Shown here one piece after another: positions 59,871 through 64,000 of a stretch of DNA of 64,000 nt. The notes beneath the pieces were generated by a model. The model made no database searches, was not told the origin of the DNA, and saw only the letters and a program-made list of their open reading frames with translations. Where the stretch lies: positions 62,001 to 126,000 of the forward strand of contig NZ_BPRC01000010.1 of NCBI RefSeq assembly GCF_022179725.1, in the 5' to 3' direction. The position numbers were made by a program, and so were the translations under genes. This DNA comes from Methylorubrum aminovorans. GTDB taxonomy: Bacteria > Pseudomonadota > Alphaproteobacteria > Rhizobiales > Beijerinckiaceae. Within the stretch, counting starts at the first letter, position 1; each line of letters begins with the position of its first letter.

Positions 59871-60605
59871 TCAGGCGTCCGGCATCGCCGACTGGATGAA
59901 GCGGTCGGAGGAGAGATCCTCCTCATCGTAGCCGAGAAGTTCGGCGAGACGCCCGCGGGCGCGGCTGACGCGGCTCTTAACGGTGCCGACCTTGCAGCCC
60001 ATGATGGTCGCGGCCTCCTCGTAGGAAACGCCCTCGGCGCCGACCAGCACCAGAGCCTCGCGCTGGTCCGGCGGCAGCTTGGCGAGCGCCGACTGCAGAT
60101 CCTCGACGTCGAGCCGGTCGCCCTGGTGCGGCGCGGTGGCGAGGCGGGCGGCATAGGAGCCATCCTGGTCCTCGACCTCGCGGACGCGCTTGCGGTGGTC
60201 CGAGTAGAAGATATTGCGCAGGATGGTGAACAGCCACGCATTGAGGTTGGTGCCCGGCTGGAAGCGGGCACGGTGCTGCCAGCCCTTGAGCAGGGTGTCC
60301 TGCACGAGGTCGTCGGAGCGGGCCGGGTTCGAGGTCAGCGACAGGGCGAACGCGCGCAAGGACGGCACCGCGGCGAGCAGGCCGTTGCGGAAGTCGGGAT
60401 CGACCCGCTCTCCCTGGGCCTTGAGCGCCGCTTCGAGCTTGCCGATCAGCTCGGAGAAGCGGACCGGCGTGTCCTCGCCCGCGCCCAGCGTGTCATAGAC
60501 ACTGCGAAGGTGATCGCCGAGATGGCTGCGGATCGAGTCGGAAAGTTTGGGACGGCCGTCTGTCATCGCGGGACGATCCAGGGTGGCTTCGGTCTCGTTG
60601 CGCAT
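59871..60605 (-). CDS. ECF15 (EcfG-type) sigma factor with N-terminal NepR-like segment
   Basis: 244 residues from ATG 60605 (ATG 60566 is an alternative; both keep the extra segment). Residues about 70-140 are sigma region 2 (DDLVQDTLLKGWQHRARFQP, NLNAWLFTILRNIFYSDHRK) and about 170-222 region 4 (KLPPDQREALVLVGAEGVSY, GCKVGTVKSRVSRARGRL), typical of EcfG general-stress sigma factors. Residues about 29-60, HLGDHLRSVYDTLGAGEDTP then VRFSELIGKLEAAL, match the pattern of the anti-sigma factor NepR (G-x2-LR-x2-YD ... P-x-RF-x2-L-x3-LE). Nothing comparable is part of a plain EcfG. The fused order equals the common nepR-ecfG gene order. It may be self-inhibiting and released by PhyR (inference). 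Confidence 0.85.
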   Translation of the reverse strand: MRNETEATLDRPAMTDGRPKLSDSIRSHLGDHLRSVYDTLGAGEDTPVRFSELIGKLEAALKAQGERVDPDFRNGLLAAVPSLRAFALSLTSNPARSDDLVQDTLLKGWQHRARFQPGTNLNAWLFTILRNIFYSDHRKRVREVEDQDGSYAARLATAPHQGDRLDVEDLQSALAKLPPDQREALVLVGAEGVSYEEAATIMGCKVGTVKSRVSRARGRLAELLGYDEEDLSSDRFIQSAMPDA

Positions 60606-60900
60606 CGGGTACTTCGCGGTCGGGGCATTTCGGCAAACGTCGGGACGGCCCGGCACGCGGCGATGGCCCCGGCGAGGCGCTTAACATAGTTGTAGCGCAT
60701 CGGCCTCGCACCGCACACCCGCGCCACGCGAAATACTGCCACGCTTGCACACAACACGATTCGCTGTGGCGCGAAGGGCAAAACCCAAACTCGCTATTCC
60801 GAACGGCTTCAATCGGGTTCGGTTTGAGTTGATCGGCCGATCCAGCGGCGTGAATGCGGCAGATCGACAGCATCGTTCGCGGCGCTCAGTCCGCTCCGCG

Positions 60901-61710
60901 TCAGGCGGCGCCGCGCATCTCCGACTGTGCGCGCCGCGCGCCCTTCAGCACACGGACCGCCCCATCGGTGAGAACCAGGGTGTCGCCGCGCTCCAGCTCG
61001 GTCCAGGTCTCGTCGCGGGTCAGGGCCCGCGTGGCGATCACGGTGACGATATCGGTCTCGGTCGTCTCCTGCGCGAAATCGACCCGCCAGTCCTCGTCGA
61101 TCAGAGTCGCCGTGCCGAACGGTGCCCGGCGGGTCAGGTAGCAGAGCCTCTTGCCGCAATGGGCGTAGAGCACCCGGCTGTCGGTGAGCAGCATGTTGAA
61201 CACGCCGAGTTCCGACAGGGTCAGCGCGTAGCCGGCGATCGCCGCCTCAAGGGTGGCCGTGCGTGGCGGCTTGGGGAACCGCTGCTGAAGCTGCGACAGG
61301 ATCCAGCAGAAGGCGTGCTCGCTGTCGGTGGTGCCGACCGGCTCGAACCGCTCAAGCGGCAGCCGTTTCACGCCCTTGAGCTGGCCGTTATGGGCGAAGG
61401 TCCAGGGCCGGCCCCACAACTCGCGGGAGAAGGGATGGGTGTTCTCCAGGCTGACCCGTCCGCGATTGGCCTTGCGGACATGGGCGACGACGATGCGGCT
61501 CTTGATGGGATAGCGGCGCAGCAGCTTGGCGAGTTCGGAGCGGGCGCTCGGCTCTGGGTCGTGGAAGGAGCGGCAGCCGCGTCCCTCGTAGAAGGTGATG
61601 CCCCATCCGTCGGCGTGCGGCCCGGTCTCGCCGCCGCGCCGGGCCAGGGCCGCGAAGGAGAACCGGATGTCGGTGGGCACATTCGCGCTCATTCCGAGCA
61701 GTTCGCACAT
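60901..61710 (-). CDS. Class II glutamine amidotransferase (YafJ-like)
   Basis: 269 residues. After removal of Met1, Cys2 (MCELLGMSANVP) is the N-terminal nucleophile of the Ntn-hydrolase fold. Glutaminase features: HADGWGITFYEGRG, VVAHVRKANRGRVSLENTHP, WTFAHNGQLKGV and TDSEHAFCW. It would release ammonia from glutamine or act as a related amidohydrolase such as a gamma-glutamyl hydrolase; no synthetase domain is attached. It follows the respiratory cluster on the same strand with a 51-base gap. Confidence 0.9.
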   Translation of the reverse strand: MCELLGMSANVPTDIRFSFAALARRGGETGPHADGWGITFYEGRGCRSFHDPEPSARSELAKLLRRYPIKSRIVVAHVRKANRGRVSLENTHPFSRELWGRPWTFAHNGQLKGVKRLPLERFEPVGTTDSEHAFCWILSQLQQRFPKPPRTATLEAAIAGYALTLSELGVFNMLLTDSRVLYAHCGKRLCYLTRRAPFGTATLIDEDWRVDFAQETTETDIVTVIATRALTRDETWTELERGDTLVLTDGAVRVLKGARRAQSEMRGAA

Positions 61711-61761
61711 GGTCGCCGGGGTCTTCTCAAGTCGCGCGAGGTCGGGGTGGGGTGAGGGAAA

Positions 61762-62991
61762 CTAGGAAGCTTCGGGGGGTCGAACAACCGATTTGCGGCG
61801 CGTGTCCCCCGCCGCCGCTCCCATGCGCCCCTTCAGGCGCTCCCGGCCCGGCCAAGCCGGCGTGACGGCGAGCCCCGGGATCAGGCGGCGGATGGCGGGC
61901 GCCAGCCCCATGGCCAGCCCGGTGACGCCGGCGAGCGCCAGAAGGTCCGTGAGGCCGAGGCGGAAGGTGCCGCGGAAGGCCGGCGTGACGAACCAGAACA
62001 GCTCGGCGAGGTGGAGGCCGACGGCGAGCGCCGCCACGAGCCGCGTGCGGTTCTCGCCGGGGCGCAGGATCAGGGCGGCGGCGAGCGCCACGATGCCGGC
62101 GCCGGACAGCGCCAGGACACGGCCGTAGAAACTCGACCGCAGCCGGTACCAAGCGGCGGCCTCCGGATCGGCGGCCGCGCCGAGCATCAGGAACTGCACC
62201 GCGTGCAGGCCGGCCCAGACGAGGAGCAGCACGGCGAGCGGCGTCAGGCGATCGTGCCGACGCCGGGCCGGCCCGACATCGGGCGGCGCGACGAGGATCG
62301 CCGCGGCCAGCGCGAGGCTCGACCAAGCCGCGAGCACCAGAAGGCCGAAGGCGCTGGCGTGGAAGCGCAGGCCGGGATCGGTGCCGACCGCCATGACGAG
62401 ATCGAAGGCCGCCAACGTGCCGACCACGGTGTGGAGGCCGAGGCCGAGCGCGGCGCGACCGTCATCGATCCGCCCGGCCTTGGCCCAGGGCTCGCCGCCG
62501 CGGCGGGCGAAGAGCAGGGCGAGCCCGGTCCACAGAGCGAAATAGAGGCCGAGACGGGCGGCAAGGAACAGCGGCGCGTTGCCGAACAGGATGAGCGGCC
62601 CGTCCGGCCCGGCGCTCTCCGGGGCCGGGTAGAGCAGGGCGGCGACCAGCGGGATCGGCAGGGCGAGGATCGCGGCCACCGGCATCAGCACCAGCAGGCC
62701 GCGCAGGGTTTCCAGCAGGGCGGTCTCGGGCTGCGGGCGCCACGCATCCGCCCGCTCGATCATGATCGCGACAGGCAGCGCCCCGGCGGGGAGCGCGAGG
62801 AGGCAGGTCCAGGCGGCGAGATAGGAGGGCGCGAGCCGCGGCAGCCCGGCATGGTGGAACGCCAGCAGCAGGCAGCCCAACCCTACGGCGAAGGCCGCAG
62901 CCGGTCGCCGGGCGGGATCGCGGAAGTAGCCGCTGGCGGATTTCGCCCCCGCTGCCTTGCGAGCGGCGGCGCCTTTCTCCTCGGCGCTCAC
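61762..62991 (-). CDS. Alternative complex III subunit ActF-like membrane protein
   Basis: 409 residues from GTG 62991, which overlaps the upstream stop (GTGA). About ten membrane helices. TLAAFDLVMAVGTDPGLRFH followed by ASAFGLLVLAAWSSLALAAA corresponds to the ActF region that normally reads DWxMSLxPxWxSTxxG; the divergence suggests a distant relative. Alternative complex III is a quinol:electron-acceptor oxidoreductase. Here the order ActCD-fusion then ActF lacks an ActE cytochrome between them. Identification rests on this motif and on context. Confidence 0.7.
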   Translation of the reverse strand: MSAEEKGAAARKAAGAKSASGYFRDPARRPAAAFAVGLGCLLLAFHHAGLPRLAPSYLAAWTCLLALPAGALPVAIMIERADAWRPQPETALLETLRGLLVLMPVAAILALPIPLVAALLYPAPESAGPDGPLILFGNAPLFLAARLGLYFALWTGLALLFARRGGEPWAKAGRIDDGRAALGLGLHTVVGTLAAFDLVMAVGTDPGLRFHASAFGLLVLAAWSSLALAAAILVAPPDVGPARRRHDRLTPLAVLLLVWAGLHAVQFLMLGAAADPEAAAWYRLRSSFYGRVLALSGAGIVALAAALILRPGENRTRLVAALAVGLHLAELFWFVTPAFRGTFRLGLTDLLALAGVTGLAMGLAPAIRRLIPGLAVTPAWPGRERLKGRMGAAAGDTRRKSVVRPPEAS

Positions 62992-64000
62992 CGCCGCGTC
63001 CCCAAAGCGGCGGGACCGTAGAGGGCGAGGGGTCGTCCGGCCGCCTCCGGCAGGGCGTTGAGGCGCCGCACGAGGGCGGCCGGGTTGAACGCCCCGCGAG
63101 AGGGTTCGACCGGGGGGTCGATCGTCAGGACGAAGCGGTTGGCGAGAGCGGAGGCCGGCCGGCGGCCTGTCCGCCCGGCTCTGACAGCCGCGACGAGCGC
63201 CCCCGCGAGACCGAGGACACCGCCCATCGCGCCGGCCGAGAGGGCCGGCACCGCCGCCATGGCCCAGGAAAGCGGCCATGAGGCCGGCCATAGCAGCGGT
63301 GATGAGAGCCCCCAGGAAGCGGACCAAGTGGCAGGTGAGGCGAGCGACGCCACGTCCGAGAATCCCTCAGGCATCGCATCGGCGAGGCCGATGATGCGGG
63401 CGACGACGAAAGCCGCGACACCGAGGAAGGCCCCGCCCAGCGCGAAGCGGTTCAGGCATCGCCCACGGGCGTGCAGCGCGGCCGCGGCCTCCGGCATCGG
63501 CACGGGACCGTAAGCGCCGAGCCGCGACGGCGTGTCGGGTCCCGAGAGGCCCCGCACCCCCTCGGCCAGCTCGGCCTCAGCGGCGAAGACCGCCAGAAGG
63601 CCCGGCCGAAGCCCTTGATCCGGCGAAACGTCGCGACCGGATTCGAGCCCCGCCTCCGGTGCCCGGAGCGCCGCGTGCGGGTTGTGGGCAAGGGCGAGTT
63701 GCCGCGTCTCGGCGATCGAGACCGGAGGCACGAGGCGGAACAGCACGAGCAGACCGAGGACGAACAGCCCGGCGGACCCGAGCGCGGCGGCGGCGGTGGC
63801 GAGACCCGCAAGATCCATCCCCGCCGTTCCGGCCCGCGCGGCGAGCACATGATCGGCGCCGAGGCCGGCGGCGACAAGGCCACCGAGGGCGCCGAGGGCG
63901 ATGGCGCTGCGCCGGACGGGTGCGATCCAGAACAATTGCGTGGGAAGAAGGCCGGCGAGCATGAGCGTCCAGAAGGCGGGAGCCTCGTCGCCGAGGATCC
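62988..64000 (-). CDS. ActC-ActD-like fusion (NrfD-type membrane subunit + ActD), 5' end cut off
   Basis: The frame is open to the window edge, so the start lies outside; 337 codons are visible. The first residues seen (ILGDEAPAFWTLMLAGLLPT then QLFWIAPVRRS) fit the last helices of an NrfD/ActC quinol-binding membrane subunit, which ends near VLFRLVPPVSIAETRQ. Without a stop the chain continues into an ActD-like part: LRPGLLAVFAAEAELAEGVR, LGAYGPVPMPEAAAAL, two helices around PLSWAMAAVPALSAGAMGGV, and ANRFVLTIDPPVEPSRGAF. In characterised complexes ActC and ActD are separate proteins. Coupled to the ActF-like gene by a four-base overlap. Confidence 0.72.
   Translation of the reverse strand, partial: ILGDEAPAFWTLMLAGLLPTQLFWIAPVRRSAIALGALGGLVAAGLGADHVLAARAGTAGMDLAGLATAAAALGSAGLFVLGLLVLFRLVPPVSIAETRQLALAHNPHAALRAPEAGLESGRDVSPDQGLRPGLLAVFAAEAELAEGVRGLSGPDTPSRLGAYGPVPMPEAAAALHARGRCLNRFALGGAFLGVAAFVVARIIGLADAMPEGFSDVASLASPATWSASWGLSSPLLWPASWPLSWAMAAVPALSAGAMGGVLGLAGALVAAVRAGRTGRRPASALANRFVLTIDPPVEPSRGAFNPAALVRRLNALPEAAGRPLALYGPAALGTRR

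Noticed and set aside
59404..59931. 175-codon plus-strand frame after MucR 2
   Set aside because: Overlaps the MucR stop and runs into the sigma-factor gene on the other strand; Ser/Arg/Pro-rich, no family features.
1..64000. CRISPR arrays, tRNA/rRNA genes, insertion sequences, phage genes
   Set aside because: No direct-repeat/spacer pattern, cloverleaf, transposase or phage protein was recognised on either strand.

Overview
The window is GC-rich (about 68-70% by eye), densely coded DNA from an alphaproteobacterium of the order Hyphomicrobiales (Rhizobiales), most probably Methylobacterium/Methylorubrum. This is inferred from a fused transaldolase/glucose-6-phosphate isomerase next to transketolase, two MucR-type regulators, a giant growth-pole-ring-like coiled-coil protein, an ECF15 (EcfG-type) sigma factor with matching promoters, and Rhizobiales-type palindromic repeats. 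No rRNA, tRNA, CRISPR array, insertion sequence or prophage was recognised. It reads as a stretch of core chromosome.

Layout. 1-4.2 kb: an RND efflux adaptor (cut by the window edge) and its inner-membrane pump. 4.2-8 kb: a zinc-ribbon/metallo-beta-lactamase-like protein, a soluble PAS chemoreceptor and a DedA protein. 8-15.1 kb (minus strand): GH15 glycosidase, transketolase and fused Tal-Pgi, a sugar-phosphate block. 16.1-25.9 kb: a nitrate/nitrite assimilation locus with sensor NasS, ANTAR antiterminator NasT, an ABC importer, an FAD oxidoreductase, siroheme nitrite reductase NirA and an Fe-S/FAD/NADPH reductase. 25.9-30 kb: a LysR regulator divergent from a GST and a PNPOx-like protein, then two exported proteins of unknown function. 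30-37 kb: a BacA/YddA-type ABC protein, then a minus-strand run of M24 peptidase, tyrosine phosphatase and fructosamine kinase, a ParE-type toxin/antitoxin pair and prmA. 37-40.6 kb: small stress-type genes including an RMF-like ORF, an unaccompanied modA, a DUF5872-type protein and argC. 41.5-46.5 kb: MucR paralogue 1, a NUDIX-type regulator, thiE, thiD and an XRE-cupin regulator. 46.7-54.9 kb: one 2709-residue coiled-coil membrane protein. 55.2-64 kb: Hpt protein, [2Fe-2S] ferredoxin, VWA protein, MucR paralogue 2, the ECF15 sigma factor, a class II glutamine amidotransferase and part of an alternative-complex-III-like cluster.

Main points. (1) The nas locus has a readable control region. 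A sigma-54 promoter is followed by two hairpins with six-base loops carrying A at position 1 and G at position 4, the second overlapping the 5' strand of an intrinsic terminator. That is the architecture expected for an ANTAR (NasT) antitermination leader. (2) The ECF15 sigma factor carries an N-terminal segment that resembles the anti-sigma factor NepR, in the order usually found as nepR-ecfG operons. (3) GGAAC-N16-CGTT/TGTT promoter matches, the EcfG type, precede a small-gene pair including an RMF-like protein and a DUF5872-type gene. (4) The window edge holds an ActC-ActD-like fusion followed by an ActF-like subunit. All functional calls rest on reading the sequence and on family knowledge; no database search was run.
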